Of a stretch of 64,000 nt of DNA, positions 48,674-57,536 are shown in pieces. Origin of the DNA: Providencia vermicola (GTDB lineage: Bacteria > Pseudomonadota > Gammaproteobacteria > Enterobacterales > Enterobacteriaceae). Where the stretch lies: contig NZ_JAGSPI010000002.1 of assembly GCF_020381325.1 (NCBI RefSeq), positions 248,001-312,000 of the forward strand. Reading direction: 5' to 3'. The notes under the pieces were generated by a model, which searched no databases, was not told the origin of the DNA, and saw only the letters and a program-made list of their open reading frames with translations. Made by a program: the position numbers and the translations under genes. The stretch's first letter is position 1, and each line of letters starts with the position of its first letter.

Positions 48674-49429
48674 TTAAATCACTTCTTTTGCTTGTAAGGT
48701 GCTCACTAATGCCGCTGCATCATTGAGTAAAGTACATTGCCCTGCCCGTTTTTTCGGTTCAGACACCTTGATAGTTTTGGTTTGCCCCAAGGGAGAGAAG
48801 TTCATATTCGAAATATCGATGATATCTAACGGCTTTTTCTTTGCTTTCATGATGTTCGGCAAAGTTGCATAACGGGGTTCGTTGAGGCGTAAATCGGTTG
48901 TCACAACCGCAGGGAGTTCCATTGCCAGCGTTTCCAAACCGCCATCAATCTCACGAGTAACTTGCAGTGAATTACCCTCAACAACAATTTGTGATGCAAA
49001 TGTCGCCTGACCACAATCTAATAATGCGGATAACATTTGCCCTGTTTGGTTACAGTCATCATCAATCGCTTGTTTGCCTAATAAAATTAAATCAGGTTGT
49101 TCATTTGCCACCACTTGCTGCAATAAACGAGCGATATCAAGTGATTCTAAAACTAACTCTGTTGGGCGTTGAATTAAAATGGCGCGGTCTGCCCCTATCG
49201 CCATCGCACTGCGTAAGGTTTCTTGATAACTGATATCCCCAATAGAAACGGCAATAACTTCAGTCGCTTTACCCGCTTCTTTTAAGCGCACCGCTTCCTC
49301 AACCGCAATTTCATCAAAAGGATTCATCGCCATTTTGACGTTAGCTAGCTCAACTCCCGAACTATCGGCTTTAACTCGTACTTTAACGTTGTGGTCAATC
49401 ACTCGCTTCACTGCGACTAAAATTTTCAT
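48674..49429 (-). CDS. etfB: Electron transfer flavoprotein subunit beta
   Basis: EtfB pairs with EtfA and binds AMP. The 251-residue protein has the family signature [20 protein letters not shown] at the start, the ETF-beta signature [21 protein letters not shown] near 165, and the partner-recognition loop [16 protein letters not shown] near 190-205. It follows the NCS1 permease gene by 152 bases, long enough for an internal promoter, although none is obvious. Confidence 0.95.
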   Translation of the reverse strand: MKILVAVKRVIDHNVKVRVKADSSGVELANVKMAMNPFDEIAVEEAVRLKEAGKATEVIAVSIGDISYQETLRSAMAIGADRAILIQRPTELVLESLDIARLLQQVVANEQPDLILLGKQAIDDDCNQTGQMLSALLDCGQATFASQIVVEGNSLQVTREIDGGLETLAMELPAVVTTDLRLNEPRYATLPNIMKAKKKPLDIIDISNMNFSPLGQTKTIKVSEPKKRAGQCTLLNDAAALVSTLQAKEVI

Positions 49430-49581
49430 AGCAACTCCTATCCCAATTCTATTAACGATTGGCTTTTATAAAGGTGGTTTGAATCGTTTTTAGGTTGAAG
49501 GAAGCCTTAGCAGTGAGAATTTCACTGCTATTGGCTAGCTCAATGTGTTCTTTTATTAATTAAATCAAATAATGTATTTGG

Positions 49582-51021
49582 TTATTTCGAGGTTGGTAAT
49601 ATCAACCTATCCGCCACAGACATTGGCCATATTTTAATCGCGATATAATAAATAATACTGGTCGCAACTAAGCCCACAATCCATGAAATATCCACGCCAC
49701 CAAGTTGTTCGACTAGTGGGCCAGTGTAGAAACCCGTTGAGATAAATGGCATTTGGATCAGTACGCCAATGATGTAAGTGAAAATCCCCACTTTGTTCCA
49801 GCGACCATAACGACCGTTCGGGTTTGCAAGTTCAGGCACATCGTAGCGGCCCTTTGTCACCCAGTAATAGTCAACCAAATTGATCGCACTCCATGGAGTG
49901 AAGAATGCCAGTAAAAACAGTAAGAAAGCGGAGAATAGTTTTAAGAACGAGTGCTGGCCAGCTAACCCTAATAAGGTTGAAAAACTCACCATTAAAACGA
50001 TAAAAAACAATCTTTGCCCTTTCGTAATGGTGTTTTTCCCTCTAAAACCGCAAACAATCGCTGCCATTGACATAAAACTGCCATAAGCATTTAATGCCGT
50101 GATGGTCACTTTCCCAAAGAAAATAGTGATATACAAAAGCGCTGCAATTAACCCTGTACTTCCCAAGCCCACAATGTAGGAAACCTCATTACCCGCAAAC
50201 TTATCCCCTGCTAAGGCTGCAGCAAATACCCCTAAAATCATTGACGCTTGCGTTCCGATAACAGTCCCTGAGCCTACCGCCATAAAGGCTTTAATGGTTG
50301 GTGTTTTGGTGGGTAAATAACGGGAATAATCAGCAACATAAGGGCCGAAAGCAATTTGCCAAGATGCCGAAAGGGACATCGCTAGCAAGAAATGTGTCCA
50401 ATCAAAATGGCGATTTTCCATTAATATGGATACATCATTCATGTAAAACAGACGGAAGAATAGATAAAAGAATGCAATGACACCAACTACGCTCGCGACC
50501 TTACCTAAAATATGAATGATCCGATAACCACAGATAGTGATCCCAATAATCACCGCACCAAAAATTAAGATCCCAACCCAATCCGTCACATGAAGCAACT
50601 GCCCAACCGCTTGGCCTGCTAATACCGTTCCACTGGCAGAAAACCCAACATACATCATACAAACCAATAAGATAGGAATAACCGCACCATAAACACCAAA
50701 TTGTACACGGCTTGAAATCATTTGAGGCAGTCCCAGTTTAGGCCCTTGCACCGCATGCAATGCCATCACAGCTCCACCTAATAATTGACCAATTAATAAA
50801 CCAATTAATGACCAAAACACATCGCCACCAAGCACAACAGCGAGCGCCCCTGTAACGATAGCGGTAATTTGTAAGTTAGCACCAAACCAAAGTGTAAACT
50901 GGCTAGATAAGGTGCCATGGCGTTCAGATTCAGGAATGTAATCGATGGAACGCGCTTCAATAAGCGGGACATTGTCCTGCCGACCTTTTTGCCCTGTTGC
51001 GATGTCGTTTGAAACTGTCAT
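49582..51021 (-). CDS. NCS1-family permease (purine/cytosine/allantoin type), possibly for urocanate or a related imidazole
   Basis: A 479-residue permease with 12 helices. NCS1 features are the N-terminal FTLWFGANLQITAIVTGAL, SRVQFGVYGAVIPILLV and the middle WQIAFGPYVADYSRYLPTKT. Family members carry nucleobases, hydantoins, allantoin or thiamine, and members of this kind occur in some hut loci where urocanate uptake has been proposed (recalled, not checked). Here it stands between the acyl-CoA dehydrogenase and etfB genes, so its substrate is probably the operon's starting compound. A 283-base gap precedes it. Confidence 0.85.
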   Translation of the reverse strand: MTVSNDIATGQKGRQDNVPLIEARSIDYIPESERHGTLSSQFTLWFGANLQITAIVTGALAVVLGGDVFWSLIGLLIGQLLGGAVMALHAVQGPKLGLPQMISSRVQFGVYGAVIPILLVCMMYVGFSASGTVLAGQAVGQLLHVTDWVGILIFGAVIIGITICGYRIIHILGKVASVVGVIAFFYLFFRLFYMNDVSILMENRHFDWTHFLLAMSLSASWQIAFGPYVADYSRYLPTKTPTIKAFMAVGSGTVIGTQASMILGVFAAALAGDKFAGNEVSYIVGLGSTGLIAALLYITIFFGKVTITALNAYGSFMSMAAIVCGFRGKNTITKGQRLFFIVLMVSFSTLLGLAGQHSFLKLFSAFLLFLLAFFTPWSAINLVDYYWVTKGRYDVPELANPNGRYGRWNKVGIFTYIIGVLIQMPFISTGFYTGPLVEQLGGVDISWIVGLVATSIIYYIAIKIWPMSVADRLILPTSK

Positions 51022-51304
51022 GGTAACTCCTCTTTAAGCAGGCTGGCTTAAAGAATGAACCAATTAACTGTAATGAATCCGTAAAAACTGTGACGGTAAG
51101 TACAGTGATTACACATTACATTGGGTGATGTTTTATCTGTTATCCACCCATAATCAATAATTGAAATACATTCTTAAACCTGATTGTTGTTGTGTTTTTA
51201 ATTCCATGATCCTGTTGTCAGGTAGTGCTTCCTATGTTGCTTGACTCGCGAGTAGCCGCCTGTCCCGTCTACCCGCTTCTGGTAAAAATAATGATTTCAA
51301 TGAA

Positions 51305-52444
51305 TTACACTGCATCCAATACAGCACGCGAAATAATAATTTTTTGAACTTCGGATGTGCCTTCAAAGATACGCAAAATACGTGCGTCACGAACATACCG
51401 CTCAAGGGGTAAATCACGAATATACCCATATCCCCCATGAAGTTGCAGCGCAGCATCAGTGACAAACCCCGCACACTCTGCCGCAAACAGTTTTGCTGTC
51501 GCCGATTGCAAACTAAAACGCTCACCTGAATCACGCAGCTCTGCAGCACGCCAAGTCAACATCCGAGCAGCTTCAAGCTGTGTATGCATATCCGCAAGGC
51601 GCCATTGTGTGCCTTGGTATGCCGCTAATGGTTTTTTGCCAATTTGACGCTCTTTCACCCAGCCCAGCGTGCTTTCCATTGCCGCACGAGCAATGCCCAG
51701 TGACGTTGCAGCGACTTCAACACGGCCTTTGTCTAAGACTTCCATTGCAGTATGGAAACCTTTATTTTCTTCACCGAGTAAAGCAGATTCAGGTAACCAG
51801 CAATTCAGTGCTAGCTCGTAAATTGTACTGCCGCGTAACCCCATAGTTTTTTCTGGCTGAGAAAATGCCACACCCTCAGTACCTTTTGGGATCATAAATG
51901 CGCTAATACCCCGAGCCCCCGCTTCAACATCTGTTTTGGCATATAACACAATAAAATCCGCTTCTTTGGCGTTAGTAATATAGTGCTTATTCCCGCGAAT
52001 ACGCCAGCCACCATTTTCACGCGTTGCAACAGTGCGCATATCTGCAGGGTTCGAACCCGCAGCGGGCTCCGTTAAACCAAAAGCACCCAGTAACTCACCT
52101 GAAGCCGCTTTCGGTAACCAATACGCTTTTTGTTCTTCCGTTCCACCAATCAAAATAGAGTCAGTGGCTAAAAAATGAGCGGTTAAAGAGGATGATGTCG
52201 AGGCACAAGCTGCCGCGACGGCTTCAACAATCATACTCATCGCAATACTGCCAAGGCCAAAACCGCCATATTGTTCAGGTAGGTTAATTCCCCAAGCGCC
52301 CATTTCGCCTAATGCGGTTAAGCTTTCTGCACAAAATGTTTCCGTTTCATCGTAACGCTGTGCGTTGGGTTGCAAAATATCGCGACACACTTTTTCAATC
52401 GCATCCACAATAGCTTGTTCTGTTTCATTAATTTCAAAACTCAT
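51305..52444 (-). CDS. Acyl-CoA dehydrogenase
   Basis: A 379-residue flavoprotein of the acyl-CoA dehydrogenase family. The FAD-binding FGLTEPAAGSNPADMRT segment lies near residue 127, the second FAD region is QLHGGYGYIRDLPLERYVRDAR (about 335-356), and the catalytic Glu is in RIFEGTSEVQ near 365. It resembles short-chain and medium-chain enzymes that use ETF, and etfBA and ETF-QO are in the same operon. It overlaps the CoA-transferase gene by 4 bases. With hutU in the operon, imidazolepropionyl-CoA is a reasonable proposed substrate. Ordinary short-chain acyl-CoAs remain possible. Confidence 0.92.
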   Translation of the reverse strand: MSFEINETEQAIVDAIEKVCRDILQPNAQRYDETETFCAESLTALGEMGAWGINLPEQYGGFGLGSIAMSMIVEAVAAACASTSSSLTAHFLATDSILIGGTEEQKAYWLPKAASGELLGAFGLTEPAAGSNPADMRTVATRENGGWRIRGNKHYITNAKEADFIVLYAKTDVEAGARGISAFMIPKGTEGVAFSQPEKTMGLRGSTIYELALNCWLPESALLGEENKGFHTAMEVLDKGRVEVAATSLGIARAAMESTLGWVKERQIGKKPLAAYQGTQWRLADMHTQLEAARMLTWRAAELRDSGERFSLQSATAKLFAAECAGFVTDAALQLHGGYGYIRDLPLERYVRDARILRIFEGTSEVQKIIISRAVLDAV

Positions 52445-53625
52445 TGTACGGCCTCCCTATTTTTGCTTGTTGTTCTTGCCGATTTATACAGTGCATTTGC
52501 TTCGCCCAAAACAGGAGCTCTTCGTGTTGAATGGGGTTTTTTGCCATTAAAGAACACTGGCTGAGAGATCAGTGGAGTCCCACCATCATTCAGGTGTGTA
52601 AGAACCTGCCGAACTTGAGCATGCTCGCTTTGTGTCGCTTGCTGTAGGTTATGAATTGGCGAGGCGGGAACCCCCGCATTTAGCAGTAAATCACACACTT
52701 CATCTACCGTTTTTTGCGCAGTCCACCCCTCAATTTCCCCCCTTAACTCCCCATGGTGGCGTGTACGGCTTGGGTCATCTTGAAAGCGTGAGTCCTGACA
52801 TAAATGCATTTTTCCCATACATTCACAAAAACGTTGGAACAGTTTTTCACTTGCAATGGCTATCACCACTAAACCATCTTTGGCATGGTAAGTATCAAAT
52901 GGTGTGGATACAGGGTGACGATTACCCACTAAACTCGGTGCTTTATCATGTGCAAATAGGTTAGAAAGTCCCGTTAGTTGCATACTGAGCAAAACATCCA
53001 CCATCGCAACATCGATATATTGCGCCTCTTCGTTATGGCGCTCTCTGGCAAATAACGCACTGCTAATCGCCCAAGAAGCAAACATCCCCGCACACACATC
53101 GCCAATAGATTCACCACTGCGCGTAGGCCCCGTTTCAGGGAAACCCGTCACGCTCATCAACCCTGACATGGCTTGTGCCACTATGTCGTAAGCGGGGTAG
53201 CTCGCGAGTGGGCTATTTTGTCCAAAACCGGAAATGCTCGCATAAATTAATTTTGGGTTGTGTTGCTTTAAGCTGTCAAAATCGATGCCAAGGCGCTTCG
53301 TGACGCCAGGGCGAAAGTTTTCAACTACCACATCACTTTCTTTAACTAGCTGAAATAAAATGGCGCGATCTTCCTCTGCTTTGAGATCCAGCTCAATGCT
53401 GCGTTTTCCTCGATTGATCAACCCGTAATAAACACTTTCCCCCCCAATAAAAGGCCCTAAGTGACGGCTATCATCACCATGATCGGGCACTTCAATTTTG
53501 ATCACTTCTGCACCGAGGTCGGCCATCATTCCTGTGCAATAAGGCCCTGCTAAAACACGACTTAAATCAATAACTTTGATCCCAGCCAGTGGCCCTTGTC
53601 TTTTCTGAGTTGACGCAGCATTCAT
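52441..53625 (-). CDS. CaiB/BaiF-family (class III) CoA-transferase
   Basis: A 394-residue family III CoA-transferase. It has the N-terminal KVIDLSRVLAGPYCTGMMADLGAEVIKIE stretch (read over about residues 17-45), NRGKRSIELDLK, VVENFRPGV, and the probable catalytic Asp176 in SGESIGDVCAGMFA. Such enzymes transfer CoA between carboxylates through mixed anhydrides. In this operon it could load the incoming acid from the product CoA ester (urocanyl-CoA), so no ATP is needed after priming. A CaiB carnitine role is unlikely because no other cai gene is present. Confidence 0.92.
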   Translation of the reverse strand: MNAASTQKRQGPLAGIKVIDLSRVLAGPYCTGMMADLGAEVIKIEVPDHGDDSRHLGPFIGGESVYYGLINRGKRSIELDLKAEEDRAILFQLVKESDVVVENFRPGVTKRLGIDFDSLKQHNPKLIYASISGFGQNSPLASYPAYDIVAQAMSGLMSVTGFPETGPTRSGESIGDVCAGMFASWAISSALFARERHNEEAQYIDVAMVDVLLSMQLTGLSNLFAHDKAPSLVGNRHPVSTPFDTYHAKDGLVVIAIASEKLFQRFCECMGKMHLCQDSRFQDDPSRTRHHGELRGEIEGWTAQKTVDEVCDLLLNAGVPASPIHNLQQATQSEHAQVRQVLTHLNDGGTPLISQPVFFNGKKPHSTRRAPVLGEANALYKSARTTSKNREAVQ

Positions 53626-53676
53626 ACTGAATTCCTTATTTTCCAGAAAGTTACCGACCTAAGTCGGCAAACGACA

Positions 53677-55344
53677 TTACTTCACCATTGGCAAATTCAA
53701 ACCTTGCTCTTTCGCACACTTAATGGCGATGTCATACCCCGCATCCGCATGGCGCATCACCCCTGTCGCAGGGTCATTGTGCAGAACACGCGCTAAGCGC
53801 TTATCCGCAGCATCAGTACCATCACAAACAATCACAACGCCCGAATGTTGAGAGAAGCCCATGCCAACGCCACCGCCATGATGCAAACTCACCCATGTCG
53901 CACCACCTGCTGTATTCAGTAGTGCATTCAGTAGTGGCCAATCAGAAACTGCATCAGAGCCGTCTTTCATGGATTCTGTTTCGCGGTGAGGACTAGCAAC
54001 AGAGCCTGAATCTAAGTGGTCACGGCCAATCACAATAGGGCCTTTTAGCTCGCCATTTTTCACCATTTCGTTAAAAGCGCGTCCTAATCTTTCGCGGTCT
54101 TTTAAGCCAACCCAACAAATACGCGCTGGTAGCCCTTGGAAAGCAATTCGCTCACGCGCCATGTCTAGCCAGTTATGTAAATGCTTATCGTCAGGCAGTA
54201 ATTCTTTGACTTTTTGGTCTGTTTTATAGATGTCTTCAGGGTCGCCAGACAACGCGACCCAACGGAATGGGCCAATGCCTTCACAAAACAGAGGACGAAT
54301 ATAGGCAGGAACAAAGCCTGGGAAATCAAAGGCATTTGCGACACCTTCATCTTTTGCCATTTGGCGAATGTTATTACCGTAATCAAACGCGGCCGATCCA
54401 CGTTTTTGCATGGTTAACATGGCATCCACTTGCTCGGCCATACTTTTTTTCGCAGCGCTGGTCACTTCAGCGGGTGCAGTTTCTTGTTTTTCGCGCCATT
54501 GGCTTAATGTCCAACCTTGCGGTAAATAACCATGTACTGGGTCATGAGCACTAGTTTGGTCGGTGACTGAGTCAGGTGTGATATTGCGTTTCACTAATTC
54601 GCTATACACATCCGCTGCATTGCCTAATAGGCCAACAGAAACAGGCTTGCCAGAAACTTTGGCTTCCTCAATGTACTGCAGCGCTTCATCAAGAGAAGTC
54701 GCTTTTTTATCCACATAACGTGTTCTTAAACGGAAATCGATACGGCTTTCATCACACTCGACAGCAATCATACTAAACCCAGCCATAGTGGCCGCTAATG
54801 GCTGTGCACCGCCCATCCCGCCTAATCCACCAGTTAGGATCCAACGCCCTGCGGCCTTACCATTAAAATGTTGTTTTGCTAGTGAAACAAAGGTTTCGTA
54901 AGTACCTTGGACGATCCCTTGGGAACCGATGTAAATCCACGATCCTGCCGTCATTTGGCCGTACATCATCAAGCCTTTACGATCTAACTCATTGAAGTGA
55001 TCCCAATTTGCCCAGTGTGGTACGATGTTGGAGTTAGCAATCAGAACGCGAGGCGCATCAGCGTGGGTTGGGAATACACCAACAGGTTTACCTGACTGGA
55101 CTAACAGCGTTTGGTCGTCTTCCAGTGTTTTTAGCACTTCTAAAATTTTGTCGTAACACTCCCAATCACGGGCTGCACGACCAATGCCACCATACACCAC
55201 AAGGCTTTGCGGGTGTTCAGCCACTTCAGGGTCAAGGTTGTTTTGGAGCATGCGGTAAACGGCTTCAGTCAGCCAACTTTTGCAGGTTTTTTCGCTGCCA
55301 CGGGGTGCGCGGATCACACGTGTTGAGTCAGTACGGTTTAACAT
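53677..55344 (-). CDS. hutU: Urocanate hydratase HutU
   Basis: Urocanase adds water to urocanate, giving 4-imidazolone-5-propanoate, using tightly bound NAD+. The 555-residue protein is full length. It shows [37 protein letters not shown], the NAD-binding [18 protein letters not shown] near 172, and the active-site [10 protein letters not shown] with its conserved Cys near 409. The ATG at 55344 has AGGGG upstream and is preferred to an ATG six codons earlier. It heads an operon with CoA-transferase and acyl-CoA dehydrogenase genes rather than with hutH, which is unusual. Confidence 0.96.
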   Translation of the reverse strand: MLNRTDSTRVIRAPRGSEKTCKSWLTEAVYRMLQNNLDPEVAEHPQSLVVYGGIGRAARDWECYDKILEVLKTLEDDQTLLVQSGKPVGVFPTHADAPRVLIANSNIVPHWANWDHFNELDRKGLMMYGQMTAGSWIYIGSQGIVQGTYETFVSLAKQHFNGKAAGRWILTGGLGGMGGAQPLAATMAGFSMIAVECDESRIDFRLRTRYVDKKATSLDEALQYIEEAKVSGKPVSVGLLGNAADVYSELVKRNITPDSVTDQTSAHDPVHGYLPQGWTLSQWREKQETAPAEVTSAAKKSMAEQVDAMLTMQKRGSAAFDYGNNIRQMAKDEGVANAFDFPGFVPAYIRPLFCEGIGPFRWVALSGDPEDIYKTDQKVKELLPDDKHLHNWLDMARERIAFQGLPARICWVGLKDRERLGRAFNEMVKNGELKGPIVIGRDHLDSGSVASPHRETESMKDGSDAVSDWPLLNALLNTAGGATWVSLHHGGGVGMGFSQHSGVVIVCDGTDAADKRLARVLHNDPATGVMRHADAGYDIAIKCAKEQGLNLPMVK

Positions 55345-55537
55345 GGTTGTATCCCCTATCATCCATTTTTAATTAACGCTAAATTAACAACTTTTGGTGA
55401 TAATAATCTGTGAGGTACTTTGTTAGTGACTGTACACTTTTATTTTAAGTCGATTAATCAATTGAAAATCAATTAATTAATGATTCACCAACTTGCTCAA
55501 AGCTATTTATTCACTGAAGCTATTTCTCTTGCATTTA

Positions 55538-55693
55538 AATATATATACATTTACTTCACAAAGTATATACATTTAATTTTGAAATTTTATACGAAGAGTG
55601 GAGGTCTGAAGGAAAGGGGAGTTATACAACAATAAGTAGCTCTCTGTTTCTATAGGAAAAGTTGTATATACATTTAATTTTATGTATATAAAC
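55538..55693 (-). promoter_or_regulatory. Array of HutC-like operator sites upstream of hutU
   Basis: ATATATACAT (55541-55550), GTATATACAT (55563-55572), GTATATACAT (55664-55673) and the inverted copy GTATATAAAC (55684-55693) lie in the hutU leader region. The last two form an inverted repeat around TTAATTTT. TGTATATACA-type palindromes are what HutC-family repressors bind, and the hutC promoter has a near match. Two groups about 100 bases apart could allow looping. The operator role is inference. Confidence 0.6.
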
Positions 55694-55784
55694 AAGCAAA
55701 TAATGGATTTGCGAGTCGCTTCACAGAACCTTGCAACAATGTATAGAGGTCAAATTTAAAGCCTCCTCCAAAATGCAGTACATA

Positions 55785-55824
55785 AAAAAACAAAAACGGG
55801 CCATCTATATTCATAGATGACCCG
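55785..55824 (-). terminator. Terminator of the liv operon
   Basis: CGGGCCATCTAT (55797-55808) and ATAGATGACCCG (55813-55824) form a stem with one G-U pair and a four-base loop. On the minus strand a T-rich tail (TTTTTGTTTTTTT) follows. Read-through from livF would cross the repeat at 55866-56055 first. Confidence 0.85.
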
Positions 55825-55865
55825 ATAACCAAAAAAAGTGATTGATGACTTAATTTTCTAAATCA

Positions 55866-56055
55866 TTCGCGTTGTGGCTAGGCGGCAAGTGAAGCTAAGC
55901 CCTAGGAACATACACAAGTATGTGACTAGGGTTAGCGAGTGAAGCCAACACCGCCACAGCACGAAGGATGACGAAAATTGGGAGCATACACAAGTATGTG
56001 ACTAGAGTTAGCGAATGAAGCCAACACCGCCACAGCGCGAAGGATGACGAAAATT
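55866..56055. repeat. Second locus of the 3'-UTR repeat family (one full and one partial element)
   Basis: A complete 100-bp element (55866-55965) runs from TTCGCGTTGTGGC to GCCACAGCACGAA, with TAGGCGGCAAG, CATACACAAGTATG and GAAGCCAAC inside. A partial copy (55980-56041) repeats the right half with the same GGATGACGAAAATT tail (55966-55979 and 56042-56055), a 76-base period. It ends exactly at the livF stop codon. Core and layout match the array at 9047-9323 although outer arms differ. Confidence 0.85.
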
Positions 56056-56757
56056 TTAGCCACCGAGATAAGCGCTGCGTACTGCCTCATTAGCCAATAA
56101 CGCTTTCCCGCTATCTTCCAGCACTATGTGCCCATTTTCCAATACATACCCACGGTCAGCGAGTTTTAGGGCTTGATTCGCATTTTGCTCCACGAGGAAA
56201 ATTGTCATTCCCTCTTCTCGCAGCTGCAAGATAGTGTCAAATATCTGCATAATGATGATTGGCGCTAGCCCCAATGAAGGCTCATCCAGTAGCAACAATT
56301 CAGGTTGGCTCATCAATGCTCGTCCGATTGCCAACATCTGCTGCTCCCCACCAGACATCGTCCCTGAACGCTGAGTACGACGCTCATATAGCCTAGGGAA
56401 CAGCTTATACACTCGCTCAATGCGTTCTAGATACTGTTGGCGCGTGGCAAAAAAGCCGCCCATGGCAAGGTTTTCTTCCACAGTCATACGGGAAAAAACT
56501 CGTCGCCCCTCTGGTACAAGCGCAATATCTTCACGCATTATTTTTGAGGTCGGTAACTGAGTAATATCCACATCACGATACAATACTTGCCCTTCAGAAG
56601 CCCTTGGATCACCACAAAGCGTGCTTAAAAGCGTGGTTTTACCCGCCCCATTTGCCCCAATCAGGGTGACAATCTCCCCCTTTTGGATATTTAAGCTAAT
56701 CTCATGTAATGCTTGAATTTTCCCATAATGAGCAGAAACTTTTTTAAACTCTAACAT
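56056..56757 (-). CDS. livF: Branched-chain amino acid ABC transporter ATPase LivF
   Basis: LivF is one of the two ATPases of the high-affinity leucine/isoleucine/valine importer. The 233-residue protein shows Walker A GANGAGKTTLLSTLCG, signature MSGGEQQMLAIGRAL, and Walker B LLLLDEPSLGLAP. The typical LivF wording VPEGRRVFSRMTVEENL is present. Its start overlaps the livG stop by one base (TGATG). The repeat element begins right after its stop. Confidence 0.95.
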   Translation of the reverse strand: MLEFKKVSAHYGKIQALHEISLNIQKGEIVTLIGANGAGKTTLLSTLCGDPRASEGQVLYRDVDITQLPTSKIMREDIALVPEGRRVFSRMTVEENLAMGGFFATRQQYLERIERVYKLFPRLYERRTQRSGTMSGGEQQMLAIGRALMSQPELLLLDEPSLGLAPIIIMQIFDTILQLREEGMTIFLVEQNANQALKLADRGYVLENGHIVLEDSGKALLANEAVRSAYLGG

Positions 56758-57536
56758 CAGTAAGCTTCCCCCAAATAGGCTTTAATAACATCAGGATGCT
56801 GACGTATTTCACTTGGTGTGCCATTCGCCAATGGTGTGCCCTGATTGACGACGTAAATGCGATCTGAAATCCCCATGACCAGCTTCATATCATGTTCAAT
56901 CAATAAAATTGCAACATTATGATGAGTACGTAATTCGGCAATTAACTCATCCAAGTCATTGGTTTCTTTTGGGTTAAGCCCTGCTGCGGGTTCATCTAAC
57001 ATTAAAATTTCAGGGCGTGTCACCATGCAGCGTGCAATTTCTAACCGACGTTGCTGCCCATACGCCAAGTTACCCGCTTGCCGATTGGCAAATGGCAGTA
57101 AATCCACTCGTTCTAACCACTTAACCGCATTATCTAAAGCCGCAGACTCTGCACGGCGAAACGCTGGGGTTTTCAACAGCCCTGAAAAAATGCCACTTTT
57201 TAAATGCTGATGCTGCGCGACTAGCAGGTTTTCGATGACAGTCATTTCTTTAAATAACCGCACATGTTGGAATGTACGGATCACACCAAGACGCGCAATA
57301 GCTTGCCCTGTTAGACCTTCGAGATGCTTTTCTCGATACAAAATCGTTCCACTAGTTGGCTTATAAAACCCTGTTAAGCAGTTGAAAATAGTTGTTTTTC
57401 CTGCGCCATTGGGCCCGATTAGAGAAACAATTTCCCCTTGATTAATGGTTAGCTCAACATTATTCACAGCAAGTAGACCACCGAAGCGCATGGTTAAACC
57501 GCTGACTTGTAATAAAGGCGTGGTTAATTGGCTCAT
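56757..57536 (-). CDS. livG: Branched-chain amino acid ABC transporter ATPase LivG
   Basis: LivG is the second ATPase of the Liv importer. The 259-residue protein has Walker [17 protein letters not shown], the family-specific [21 protein letters not shown], signature [15 protein letters not shown], and Walker [17 protein letters not shown]. The C-terminal [11 protein letters not shown] is also typical. It overlaps livM by 4 bases and livF by 1 base. Confidence 0.95.
   Translation of the reverse strand: MSQLTTPLLQVSGLTMRFGGLLAVNNVELTINQGEIVSLIGPNGAGKTTIFNCLTGFYKPTSGTILYREKHLEGLTGQAIARLGVIRTFQHVRLFKEMTVIENLLVAQHQHLKSGIFSGLLKTPAFRRAESAALDNAVKWLERVDLLPFANRQAGNLAYGQQRRLEIARCMVTRPEILMLDEPAAGLNPKETNDLDELIAELRTHHNVAILLIEHDMKLVMGISDRIYVVNQGTPLANGTPSEIRQHPDVIKAYLGEAY

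Noticed and set aside
51232-51549. 105-codon frame overlapping the end of the acyl-CoA dehydrogenase
   Set aside because: It is out of frame with the conserved gene, Cys/Arg-rich and without a start signal.
46016-53625. Carnitine (cai/fix) operon
   Set aside because: CoA-transferase, acyl-CoA dehydrogenase and ETF genes occur in both, but here there is a full ETF-QO instead of FixC/FixX, no caiT, caiC, caiD or caiE, and hutU heads the operon.
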